From: a virus | DNA length: 64,000 bases | Virus record (IMG/VR): IMGVR_UViG_3300024308_000024 | Location: 47,816 to 111,815 of that record | Strand: one strand, 5' to 3' | Shown here: one piece after another, positions 9,235 to 16,749 of the stretch | Position numbering within the stretch: position 1 is the stretch's first letter | Layout of the letters: each line of letters starts with the position of its first letter | The notes under the pieces: generated by a model | Seen by the model: only the letters and a program-made list of their open reading frames with translations | Databases searched by the model: none | Told to the model about the DNA's origin: nothing | Made by a program: the position numbers and the translations under genes

Positions 9235-9477
9235 ATGGCAACCTTAGTAAGACCCAACGTAGAAGTCCACCTGAAACAATTAGGTGAAGTCGGTATCCCA
9301 GACGGTTTCGTCGTAGTAAAATCCGGCGAACAAACCGTAAAAGTTGCATACGAGTTAGTAGGTGACGTTCCAGAAGAGTTAGATGCGCAATTTATCCGTG
9401 ACATCCAAACTGCTCTGAATGTTGAATTACTAGCCCGCAACTTTCCACAGGCACAACGTGTCTACGTGGGAGCGTGA
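9235..9477 (+). CDS. Small hypothetical protein, 80 aa
   Basis: ATG 9235 follows AACAGGAGCAAACACC, a good ribosome site. The 80-residue product is acidic and mixed alpha/beta, without cysteines or membrane segments. It stands alone behind a phage promoter, with a terminator hairpin folded over its own stop codon (9466-9485). This arrangement and its favoured codons suggest high expression; function unknown. Confidence 0.8.
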   Translation: MATLVRPNVEVHLKQLGEVGIPDGFVVVKSGEQTVKVAYELVGDVPEELDAQFIRDIQTALNVELLARNFPQAQRVYVGA

Positions 9478-9489
9478 GCTCCCACTTTT
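9466..9489 (+). terminator. Terminator overlapping a stop codon
   Basis: GTGGGAGC (9466-9473) pairs with GCTCCCAC (9478-9485), loop GTGA, then TTTTATGCC. The stop codon of the preceding gene lies in the loop, so ribosomes finishing translation would compete with hairpin formation. Confidence 0.8.
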
Positions 9490-9545
9490 ATGCCGCTGTA
9501 GAACATTCCCCCATTCCCCCACTCAACTTTTAGGACACATCCACC

Positions 9546-9632
9546 ATGCAAGAACCCCAAACTGTTCAGTTAGCGATCAATGGTAAAACGTACGTTTTCA
9601 CAGTGTACGCGATTAATACCAAACCTCGCTAA
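9546..9632 (+). CDS. Possible 28-aa peptide
   Basis: An open frame of 28 codons from ATG 9546 after TTTTAGGACACATCC. The product (M-Q-E-P-Q-T-V-Q-L-A-I-N-G-K-T-Y-V-F-T-V) reads like a short two-strand beta element and uses codons typical of this genome. Too short for any family assignment; it could be a real micropeptide or chance. Confidence 0.4.
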   Translation: MQEPQTVQLAINGKTYVFTVYAINTKPR

Positions 9633-9707
9633 CCACCTCGTTTGCGTAGCTGCACTCTGACGAGTGTATCTACACGAGCGTTCGTGCTCGAACATCCGAA
9701 GGGAGTT

Positions 9708-10096
9708 TAAGGTATGAAAGATGCGGCAATTTGGCTACTCTCCTTTACAGGAGACAGCAAGAGCTCTCCGGCTTTGGTAAACAAGGAATACTGCTTGTCC
9801 GCGCAGCGGCCAACCGGTGGTTTCCGGCCCACGCAGTCCCCAAGATTACTGCGTCATGTAAGAGTCCCGAAAAGTCCTCCACACGCGTCTCGTTTGCGTG
9901 CCACACGAACAGTCGGCGTAATAAAGGTGAGCGCAGCCTTCCAACCTGCCTTGTCACTGACTTCTAGTCGTCTTCCAAGACACCGCGACGGCGGCATGAC
10001 TAAAAGTCACACAACACCTAAACCTACGCTAACGAATGATCGTAGAAATACTCACCCATGTTCGTCCGTAGACCCGTGTTAACCTTTCATACCTTA
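9708..10096 (+). ncRNA. Large structured RNA with 13-bp terminal helix
   Basis: The ends pair perfectly: TAAGGTATGAAAG (9708-9720) with CTTTCATACCTTA (10084-10096). Inside are many local helices: TCTCC/GGAGA, ACGCAGT/ACTGCGT, CACGC/GCGTG, GTCTT/AAGAC, TGACT/AGTCA, CTACG/CGTAG, AACC/GGTT within GGCC/GGCC, plus a long-range ACGAACA/TGTTCGT helix. A terminator with a UUCG loop (10101-10141) follows at once. A 122-codon ORF over the same bases has an odd composition and looks accidental. I see no RNase P, tmRNA or tRNA core motifs. Large ornate phage RNAs such as GOLLD and ROOL are known; membership is untested. Flanks upstream (9634-9705) also hold small hairpins. Strand is inferred from the terminator polarity. 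Confidence 0.6.
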
Positions 10097-10100
10097 CTTA

Positions 10101-10141
10101 GCATAGAGGAGGCCTTCGGGCCTCCTCTATGCACTTTTTTT
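10101..10141 (+). terminator. Intrinsic terminator of the structured RNA
   Basis: A 14-bp stem GCATAGAGGAGGCC / GGCCTCCTCTATGC with a TTCG loop and a run of seven T. The T-run is on the plus-strand side only, so it ends rightward transcription. The minus-strand gene at 10162 also converges on it. Confidence 0.92.
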
Positions 10142-10161
10142 GCTTCATTTCTTTTTTTGTA

Positions 10162-10554
10162 TTACGCGCTGTACCAGAGTAAAAAACTCCAGTAGGGTAA
10201 ATACAGCCAGATTGCTTTACTGCGTACAAATCCTTGCAAGACCTTGGTGATGTCCATGTGTTCTTTATACAGAAGTTTTCCTCTAAGTACAGAGACTCGC
10301 TTGAAATGTACTTCAAGGACCCAGAGTATAAACTCCAATAACGCAACAGTAGCGACGGCGTATAACCACTGCTCTAAAAGCACAGGGGTTTGACGACAGA
10401 GCGTATACGCTAAGATACACGCTGACCAAATCGCTGTAAGGTGTCCTGTGACGTTGAGTTGTCTTGACGCAATTCGATGCTCGTGTTTATTCCAGTAATA
10501 GATAAGCACGAGGATACTTTTAAGGAGTATCCCCCACAGATAGTAGTCGATCAT
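10162..10554 (-). CDS. Membrane protein, 130 aa
   Basis: Read leftward from ATG 10554, which overlaps the helicase stop codon (ATGA), so it is coupled to helicase translation; the longer start at 10566 is less likely. The product has three to four hydrophobic stretches (about residues 5-20, 35-55, 60-80 and near the C-terminus) separated by basic loops. No family recognised. A membrane protein directly behind a replicative helicase is unusual; whether they act together is unknown. Confidence 0.7.
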   Translation of the reverse strand: MIDYYLWGILLKSILVLIYYWNKHEHRIASRQLNVTGHLTAIWSACILAYTLCRQTPVLLEQWLYAVATVALLEFILWVLEVHFKRVSVLRGKLLYKEHMDITKVLQGFVRSKAIWLYLPYWSFLLWYSA

Positions 10555-12478
10555 GCTGCAAACCACTCACCGCCATCCCCGTGTAGGTTAGCGCCCCCTG
10601 GACGAGACATACTGGTATCACGACCATGGATGTCATCTCGTATACCACCTACAGGCTCAAACGGAAGTACGGTATACAGATCTGTCTCAGGTGTCATGCG
10701 GGTGCCTAAGCCACGGTGTTTCCCACGTTGTACCGTTAAGTAACTCCGACCATCGAGTTTCACGATATGGATCAACATTTCCATATCGACTTCTTGGTCG
10801 ATCGTTTTACAGGAGTCCCAGTAGCCTTTGTTGGCGATTTCTTTCACGAAGTCATCTACACCATTCCTCAACAAGTACTTCGCCTCTGTGCTGATCTGAG
10901 CCGGTGTCATGACCGCTATTCTTCTCTTTTATGTTCGGAGAGGTTCGTGAGACCTCTCCCGCGTCTTACGCTTCACAGCGTGGGTACGCAGCTGTAGGCT
11001 TTCCCTACAGAACAGACTATATCATTTCATCCTCTACTCTTAGTAGAATAGGAGGAGCTCTCCACTTGGGACTCACTTGAGTCCTACTCCCAGCTACGGG
11101 ATAGTCGTTGAACCTTTCCCCGCGTCTCAAGGACGGGAGGGGACTTGGCTGCTACAGGAGACCTTAGGTCTCACGGTTGCCCATTGTACATCCGTTTCGT
11201 TTTCAAACCGTGGCTTTGGCTTTCGCCTCGCAGTGGTGAAACAGCTTTAGGGGTTTCCAGCAGTTCAGAGAGGTTTCATTAAAACCTTACGGCTTTAACG
11301 CCCTGTAATTAAGGAGCACAAAAGTTTCTTACACGTCTAAATAGGTCACGCACGTCTTGCCCTTGGGCACCAGCCGTACAACCTTTTTTACTGAACATGT
11401 TCAGGTAGTCAATCGTCAGTAGGTGTATCTCGTATCCTTCTGCTTCTAGTTTCAGAATCAACGTAAAGAGTTCTGGGTAACCAAAGTCAGAGGGGTTTAC
11501 ACGTACGTGGTGGAAGTGGTATCCGTTCACGCCTAAACGTCGCTTCACATAGGACGTCATCTCCTCGTAGGAGACCCTAGTCAAGTCCGCTGGTTGCTGT
11601 GTTTCATTCTCTACTAAAGAAGAGTACAAAAACGTCATGTTGTCTGTCGTAGCGTTTTCAGCGGCTACAACAAGTATCAGTGGCTTCTTCTTCGGGTCGA
11701 TCATGTACGGTGTGTTATACAAAGCAACTTGTTTAGTGAGGTTCAGAACCATCCCTGATTTGTAGTTGTGTTGCAGCGCACCGATTAAGTAAAAGTCGCC
11801 TCGCCTCAGACCGCCGTGCCAACCGAACATCCGAGTCAGCCCCTGCCAGCCTACTTTCAGAATACCCTCAGAAGACGACTCCTCCTGAGCTTTCTTAAAC
11901 AAGTCCTGCATTTTCTCTTCGTCAGAAATATCGACATAGTCGACAATCCCTGAAATTCCGTCTATTAAAGCTCCCTCGCGGTGATACACGTAGTGCTCTA
12001 ACTGTTCGATCATTTCTGCTGCGGCTGAAGCGATGTCGATCTGCTCGCCTGAGTACGCGTGTTTGGCGTAGAACCCTTTGACTTGTTTTTGAAACTTCCG
12101 TAAGTTCACAAAGTCAGAAAGTTCCTGTGCGTATAAAAAGCAACGTTTTTGAATCTCAATGCCTTCTAAGCCATCTGCTAAACCATTAGCAAATGCGTCG
12201 TAGATCGAATTTTGATCACGACAGATAATCCTTACTCGTTGCAGGAGTGTACCAAGGTTCATCGCACCTTGGTCGGGTTTGTTGATATACTGCAGCACTA
12301 AACCACGTAACCCCACGACGATCTCTCGTGTACGATCCCCATCGATGTTCTGATCTGGGATAGGGACTTCTTCTAACACGTTGCTAAGCAATTGTATGGA
12401 CCCGCCGGACGTGTGTTGTAAACGGCTTTCCCAGTAGGCTAGAGATAAAGCCTGCACCAGAATCATGGTAGCGTCCAT
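10551..12478 (-). CDS. DnaB-like replicative helicase, split by an intron
   Basis: Two exons on the minus strand: 12478-11312 (389 codons) and 10925-10551. Without splicing the first frame stops right after its P codon. Joining them gives about 513 aa, a normal size for this family. Exon 1 carries the RecA-type core: a non-canonical P-loop G-A-L-Q-H-N-Y-K-S-G and a Walker-B-like L-L-T-I-D-Y-L-N-M-F. Exon 2 supplies the conserved M-T-P-A-Q-I-S-T-E-A-K block, the I-D-Q-E-V-D motif and the final Q-R-G-K-H-R. The enzyme should unwind the phage replication fork. ATG 12478 follows CAGGAGTTACG. The junction chosen keeps phase and yields N-F-C-A-P-R-R-I-A-V-M-T-P; it is inferred, not proven. Confidence 0.9.
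10926..11311 (-). ncRNA. Group I intron, ORF-less, in the helicase gene
   Basis: All four conserved core elements occur in the right order on the minus strand: P (GAACTGCTGGAAACCCCTAA, 11266-11244), Q (AATGGGCAACCGTGAGACC, 11185-11167), R (GGTTCAACGACTATCCC, 11114-11098) and S (GATATAGTC, 11023-11015); R and S pair through GACTA/TAGTC as P7. The intron begins after an exon T and is placed to end on G at 10926, which restores the helicase frame. It is 386 nt, the size of minimal self-splicing phage introns, and has no room for a homing endonuclease. The exact 3' splice site could shift by a few bases. Confidence 0.93.
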
Positions 12479-12529
12479 CGTAACTCCTGTTGTTAATTAA
12501 CCATAAACCTTTTAAAAGCGGATTTCACT

Positions 12530-13075
12530 ATGATGCAAAATCCCGTGACTCGTTACGTCGCTTTAATCCCAGAGTGGTTTAAAGAACTAGCGACGTCTAG
12601 ACAAATACCAGTCAGTGACTTTACGAACCTCTCGTTACTGGAGGACAAATTATCTGTACAGGACGTATGTTTTTACGTCGCATACCACAATCGCCGTGAA
12701 CGGTATTTGAAAGGGCTAACGGGCGCTTTTAAAAGTTTTACCGACCACCCACAAAACGATGCGTGGTTAACCAAACATCGCAGCAAGCTACAAGCTGCAG
12801 AAGCAGAGTTCGATACAGCAGTGGCTGTAGCAGAACGGAGTGGGGTGGAGCTGAGTGAGATCTCAGTCCCCGTTACAGTACGTAGAACATCCTATGTACC
12901 GTGCTGCGTCTCTGACGAAACCATCGCCTTTATGGGCGTGGGGAGTTGGATTCAGTTTGAACAAAGTGCGTTCTTAGAACAAACCTTGATTGAGCTGAAT
13001 AAAATGATGACGCACCGGGAGCTGGAACAGTCAGAAATGTTCAAACTTTTCTGTGCGCTGGAACAAACGCATTAA
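12530..13075 (+). CDS. Hypothetical protein, 181 aa
   Basis: Divergent from the helicase, with 51 bases between the two starts and none of the common phage promoter motif there. Begins ATG-ATG at 12530/12533. The product looks mainly helical with a helical hairpin around residues 70-110; no motif recognised. It lies just upstream of the major capsid gene, so a head-related role is conceivable but unsupported. Confidence 0.7.
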   Translation: MMQNPVTRYVALIPEWFKELATSRQIPVSDFTNLSLLEDKLSVQDVCFYVAYHNRRERYLKGLTGAFKSFTDHPQNDAWLTKHRSKLQAAEAEFDTAVAVAERSGVELSEISVPVTVRRTSYVPCCVSDETIAFMGVGSWIQFEQSAFLEQTLIELNKMMTHRELEQSEMFKLFCALEQTH

Positions 13076-13120
13076 TCATTTGAGTGCTTCTGGCGGCCCC
13101 GGTGTCGTCGGTAGTATGAA

Positions 13121-13134
13121 TCTTAACGTTAAGA
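13121..13134. other. Perfect 14-bp palindrome before the capsid gene
   Basis: TCTTAACGTTAAGA is self-complementary and lies 20 bases before the capsid start, just ahead of its AAAGGAAGG ribosome site. It could be a protein-binding site or a small leader hairpin. No copy of the common phage promoter is present upstream of this highly expressed gene. Confidence 0.4.
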
Positions 13135-13153
13135 GTAAAGGAAGGCATCGACT

Positions 13154-15298
13154 ATGTCAAAGTTCGCATTAGGCCAATCGGCCGGTACGTTTGTAGGTAA
13201 TCTGCAAACACAAGTAAAAGCAGCACTGGCTCGCCAAGCTGCAGATTCTGCCGTAGGCCAAAAGATTCTGTCCGCAGAGTCTCTGAGCTTCCAGGATACC
13301 CAAGCATTAAAAGGTACGTTCAGTTCTGTGAATAACGAACTGGAAGGTGCGTTGAAAACTGCTTTCGAAAACAGTAAAATCGATCTGACTGGCAACAAAG
13401 CTGCGTTAGAGCGTTTAAGCTTAGGTTTAGAAGCCGCTACAGTCGTTGCGTTAGCACGTAACAACTTAAACAGCTGGGGTTCGAAAGCGGGTGTTCCTTC
13501 TGTACAGTGGACTCCAAACGCTCAGAACGGTGAGATGTTATTCCAACCGAATTTCTCTCAGGAAGCTTTCGACCGTACCAACGCTCAAAACTACATTGAG
13601 CAGACCATCACGTGGAACGTACTGTCTGCCCGTCAGGACGATTTCGCTGAAGCGTTTTTCCCAACGATCGTTGCTACTCCTGACCAATCGATCTTCATGG
13701 TGCAAGTAGACCGTACGTTAGTGTACCCAGGCTACAAACACGTGAACGGTGGTGCTGAAGCTGACTTCAACCGTAAGTCTCTGTTAGATGCAGTGGTAAA
13801 CCCTGACATCCTGAAAAACAACATCACTGACCTGGTGCCGTACAAAAACCCAGACAACAGTCAGAACGCTTATTTCTCTGCAGTAGCTGGTTTAGCCTCT
13901 ACTCGTGCCGTGGGTTCTGTCAACGTTCCTACTGCTCCGCTGGTGTTTGATAAGTCAATCGGTCTGTTAGGTCTGTCTGCTCACCCAACGCTGCTGAGCA
14001 ACAACGTGTTCACTGAGCAAGATGCCATTGACCCAGCTGCGAAAGTAGTAGGTGCTTGGTTGAAAGTGACCAAAGCCACTGACGAAAGCTACGTGTTCGT
14101 TGATCTACGTAATGCTCCAGGCACTCAGTTCTTCAAAACGCCAGAAGGCGATTGGAGAGAGATGTTACTGAACATGAACGTCGACACAGTAACGTTCAGT
14201 TCTGCAACCAAAGACATCGCTGGTGCTGTGGTTCCTGCGTTTGCTGCATTCACTGGTAAAGTACAAGTGCGTCTGCGCTTCAAAGGTGATCTGAACGTTC
14301 AGTCAGGTAACCTGTACATGTCAGGTCAGGTGGAAATCGTTCGCGTATTCGACGCTAACGGTAACAACATCGGTACTGGCGCAGCTGACGTGACTGGTGT
14401 AACGTTCGAATTAGATAGCTTTGAGTTGTCAGCTCGTCGTACCAACAGCAACTACCGCAGCCGTGGTATCCTGGTGGAACAAAACATCCGTCGTGAAGGT
14501 TACACCATCCCAGTACACGCTCCAGTGCACTACACCAAGCCAGTAAACGCCGACGCGTCTTACGATGCTTCTGTGAACACGGAGTCACTGATCAACACCA
14601 CTCGCGTACAAACGAACAACGCTGCTGTACAGCAACTGCTGGACAACGCGTCTCTGATTCGTTCTGCGTATGAAGCGTACCAGGACACTGGTATCGTTCC
14701 AAAAGTGGAAGGTTTAGGTCGTGAGTTAGTGAAGCCTTACTACCGTTACATCAACGTGAAAATGTCTGAAGTGTTAAACAGCGTTCGTTCTCAGGACAAG
14801 CTGGCTGACATCCAAGGTTATTTCACCACGTTGATCGGTCAGGCTGTTGCTGAAGCAATGACTGTGTCTGGTTACTGGGCAGCCGTGTCAGCAATGACTG
14901 GCGGTGTAGAACAGAAACCAACCGTCGTAATGGGTACAGATACTACATTACCACAATACCTGATGGTACAAGGTGATGACCGTACTGTAGGTCCTCTGCT
15001 GAAACCAGAAGTGGTTTCTACCAACAACCGTTTAATGCGCGGTAAGATCATGATCGCCCTGCGTTTAACTGATGGTGCTGAGTACCACCCACTGAACTAC
15101 GGTAACCACATTTGGATTCCTGAGTTAGTCGGTGAAATCCAGATGATCCGCGATGGTTCATTAGCGATGGAAGTAGGCGTACAACGTCGTAACCGTCACA
15201 TCCTGAACTGCCCAGTGCAGATCGAGATCGACGTAGAAGAACTGGAACTGATCACCTCTGGTGCAGTCGAGTTCATCAACAACCCAGTAACGCCATAA
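13154..15298 (+). CDS. Major capsid protein (phiKZ-type, 714 aa)
   Basis: Forms the icosahedral head shell. The assignment rests on length (phiKZ-type capsid proteins are about 750 aa), strong codon bias towards one codon per residue, a strong ribosome site, its own terminator, and the segment F-F-P-T-I-V-A-T-P-D-Q followed by V-x-R-x-L-V-Y-P-G and F-N-R-K-S-L-L-D-A (about residues 175-220), which reads like the N-arm and early HK97-fold region of large-phage capsid proteins. The first 150 residues are helical and may be a propeptide removed on maturation. The portal 7.5 kb downstream fits a head module. I am fairly sure of the role; family match needs a search. Confidence 0.85.
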   Translation: MSKFALGQSAGTFVGNLQTQVKAALARQAADSAVGQKILSAESLSFQDTQALKGTFSSVNNELEGALKTAFENSKIDLTGNKAALERLSLGLEAATVVALARNNLNSWGSKAGVPSVQWTPNAQNGEMLFQPNFSQEAFDRTNAQNYIEQTITWNVLSARQDDFAEAFFPTIVATPDQSIFMVQVDRTLVYPGYKHVNGGAEADFNRKSLLDAVVNPDILKNNITDLVPYKNPDNSQNAYFSAVAGLASTRAVGSVNVPTAPLVFDKSIGLLGLSAHPTLLSNNVFTEQDAIDPAAKVVGAWLKVTKATDESYVFVDLRNAPGTQFFKTPEGDWREMLLNMNVDTVTFSSATKDIAGAVVPAFAAFTGKVQVRLRFKGDLNVQSGNLYMSGQVEIVRVFDANGNNIGTGAADVTGVTFELDSFELSARRTNSNYRSRGILVEQNIRREGYTIPVHAPVHYTKPVNADASYDASVNTESLINTTRVQTNNAAVQQLLDNASLIRSAYEAYQDTGIVPKVEGLGRELVKPYYRYINVKMSEVLNSVRSQDKLADIQGYFTTLIGQAVAEAMTVSGYWAAVSAMTGGVEQKPTVVMGTDTTLPQYLMVQGDDRTVGPLLKPEVVSTNNRLMRGKIMIALRLTDGAEYHPLNYGNHIWIPELVGEIQMIRDGSLAMEVGVQRRNRHILNCPVQIEIDVEELELITSGAVEFINNPVTP

Positions 15299-15320
15299 GC
15301 GCCATTGTGGAATACCCTTT

Positions 15321-15350
15321 AGAAGGAGAGCTTCGTGCTCTCCTTCTATG
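15321..15350 (+). terminator. Terminator after the capsid gene
   Basis: AGAAGGAGAGC (15321-15331) pairs with GCTCTCCTTCT (15337-15347) around TTCGT, followed by ATGCCG. It isolates the capsid transcript from the next unit. Confidence 0.85.
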
Positions 15351-15355
15351 CCGTG

Positions 15356-15382
15356 TCGAATCCATTACAGATATATATTATT
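15356..15382 (+). promoter_or_regulatory. Variant phage promoter
   Basis: TCGAA at 15356-15360, then ATTACAGATATATATTATT (15364-15382), a divergent copy of the recurring promoter block. It has the same placement after a terminator and TATGCCG. Confidence 0.55.
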
Positions 15383-15394
15383 TTTTTGAGTAAT

Positions 15395-15511
15395 CTACGA
15401 TCATTCAGCCTCGCAACTCCCTAAACCGTGGAACGTTTAGAAGTCGCTTGGTTGAATTGGTCACGCGGGGTGACCCGAGCTTTTAGGTAGCGTCCAACTA
15501 AGGTCGCTTAG
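15395..15511 (+). promoter_or_regulatory. Structured leader RNA
   Basis: Between the promoter and the gene at 15575 lie about 190 non-coding bases that fold well: ATTCAGCC (15403-15410) pairs with GGTTGAAT (15450-15457) around the inner hairpin CTAAAC/GTTTAG (15421-15440); GGTCAC/GTGACC forms 15459-15475; CTAC (15395) can pair with GTAG (15486), closing a branched fold; CTAAG/CTTAG forms 15498-15511. This may be a regulatory leader of the downstream gene or a separate small RNA. Confidence 0.5.
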
Positions 15512-15574
15512 TACAGCGTTTTCCCATTAGCTTCGTTCTTTTCAAAAGAGACTGTAAAAGGATTCAGTGGTATC

Positions 15575-16717
15575 GTGAATAACCCAGCGAATTTATTAGG
15601 ACAATATCTAGCGCGTGTTCCAAACGCGCGTCCTGTAAAAGCTCGCGTCGTAGAGCGAGACTGTACGGACTTAGGTACGCGTAACGCGATCATGAGTGAC
15701 GTGCGTTATTACAACTTTACAGGAAAAGACTTATGGATGGTCCTGCGCGACGGAAGCGCAGTAAAGATTCCATCCTCAGGGACTTCTAGAGATCCCACGT
15801 TAGAAGGACGGTTGATGGTCGAACAAATTATCGACCACACCATGCGTCCTGACCTGATCGAGTTAGAAGACAACCCACAGCTACATCTACTCAGCAAAGA
15901 AGAAATCGACCGTATCCCGAAATGGCGCTTAAACACCAAAGGCCGTGGATACGTAAAAACCAGTTACCATCACTACGAGGATATCAAAGACGCCGGCGGG
16001 TTTATCTACTCAACGGACTTAGATGTCGTGTTCGTAGACCGTACTGGAAAAACAAGGGACGACGACTGGCCTATCCACCCTCACTCTGTACTACAAGAGT
16101 GTCGAGAAAGTCTAGACGACGCACCCGTCAAACAAAATCCATGTGGGTTACTGTTTGAACTGATCGACAACGAAAACCTGATTGGTGAGCACTACGTTAA
16201 CGTAGGGGGTCACGTAGTCACTATCACACCACAAAAAGACAAAGACCGACCCTGTGGTTTTTACGTCTACACGTGGGGGTGGCAGAAACTGGGGAATGCG
16301 GCTAAAAATAACATACTGACTTATATCTCTGTGACCGATTACGACACCGATAAAAGTCCGTATAAGTTCTTTAAATCAGCGCGTGCTGCATTAGAGTTCG
16401 GCGATGAGATCACACGTAAAGAACGTGAGCTCAAAGCAAAACAACAAGAACTCGATGCTGAGTTGTTGCGTCTAAAGAAAGACATCGCCAACGACAAGTA
16501 CGACGCAGATAAAGACATCCTGGAGGAAGAACGCAAAGCACGCAAGCGTAAAGCCAAACAGGAGAGAAAAGACTTCGAACGTGATCTGAAGAAGAAGTAC
16601 GAAGAAGACCGTTTAGCTGACAAACAAGCACAGCGTAAAGACCTCAGCGATATCATCAAGCTGGGTATCAGTGTCGTTACGTTAGTGATTAGTTTAGTGG
16701 CTATTGCACGGAAGTAA
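15575..16717 (+). CDS. Tail-anchored coiled-coil protein, 380 aa
   Basis: Starts at GTG 15575 with AAAAGGAT about 12 bases upstream. Residues 1-260 form a soluble mixed domain; about 270-355 is a highly charged coiled coil rich in K, E, R and D; the last 20 residues are a hydrophobic segment ending in A-R-K, so it is predicted to be C-terminally anchored in a membrane. Family not recognised. It has its own promoter and long leader and is followed by the RNA-polymerase-like gene. Role unknown; a virion or host-membrane protein are both possible. Confidence 0.75.
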   Translation: MNNPANLLGQYLARVPNARPVKARVVERDCTDLGTRNAIMSDVRYYNFTGKDLWMVLRDGSAVKIPSSGTSRDPTLEGRLMVEQIIDHTMRPDLIELEDNPQLHLLSKEEIDRIPKWRLNTKGRGYVKTSYHHYEDIKDAGGFIYSTDLDVVFVDRTGKTRDDDWPIHPHSVLQECRESLDDAPVKQNPCGLLFELIDNENLIGEHYVNVGGHVVTITPQKDKDRPCGFYVYTWGWQKLGNAAKNNILTYISVTDYDTDKSPYKFFKSARAALEFGDEITRKERELKAKQQELDAELLRLKKDIANDKYDADKDILEEERKARKRKAKQERKDFERDLKKKYEEDRLADKQAQRKDLSDIIKLGISVVTLVISLVAIARK

Positions 16718-16749
16718 ACCCACCAACCCTTTGACTAGGAGGAAAGCTA

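Noticed and set aside
9714-10082. A 122-codon plus-strand frame (and a 70-codon minus-strand frame) over the structured RNA
   Set aside because: The amino-acid composition is unlike the other proteins here (many P, R, S and T, little order), the start lies inside the terminal helix, and the base pairing explains the region better.
9708-10096. RNase P RNA, tmRNA, or a tRNA cluster
   Set aside because: The G-A-G-G-A-A-A-G-U-C and A-C-A-G-A-A core motifs, a tRNA-like acceptor with CCA, and T-loop sequences were not found.
9708-10096. A small transposable element with 13-bp inverted ends
   Set aside because: No convincing target duplication at the borders, no second copy in the window, and the internal helices plus terminator favour an RNA. 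Not fully excluded.
10098-10346. An 82-codon minus-strand frame
   Set aside because: It runs into the terminator and overlaps the membrane-protein gene in another frame without a ribosome site.
11309-12478. A complete 389-aa helicase
   Set aside because: It ends before the conserved M-T-P-A-Q-I-S block, which continues in the same strand beyond a group I intron.
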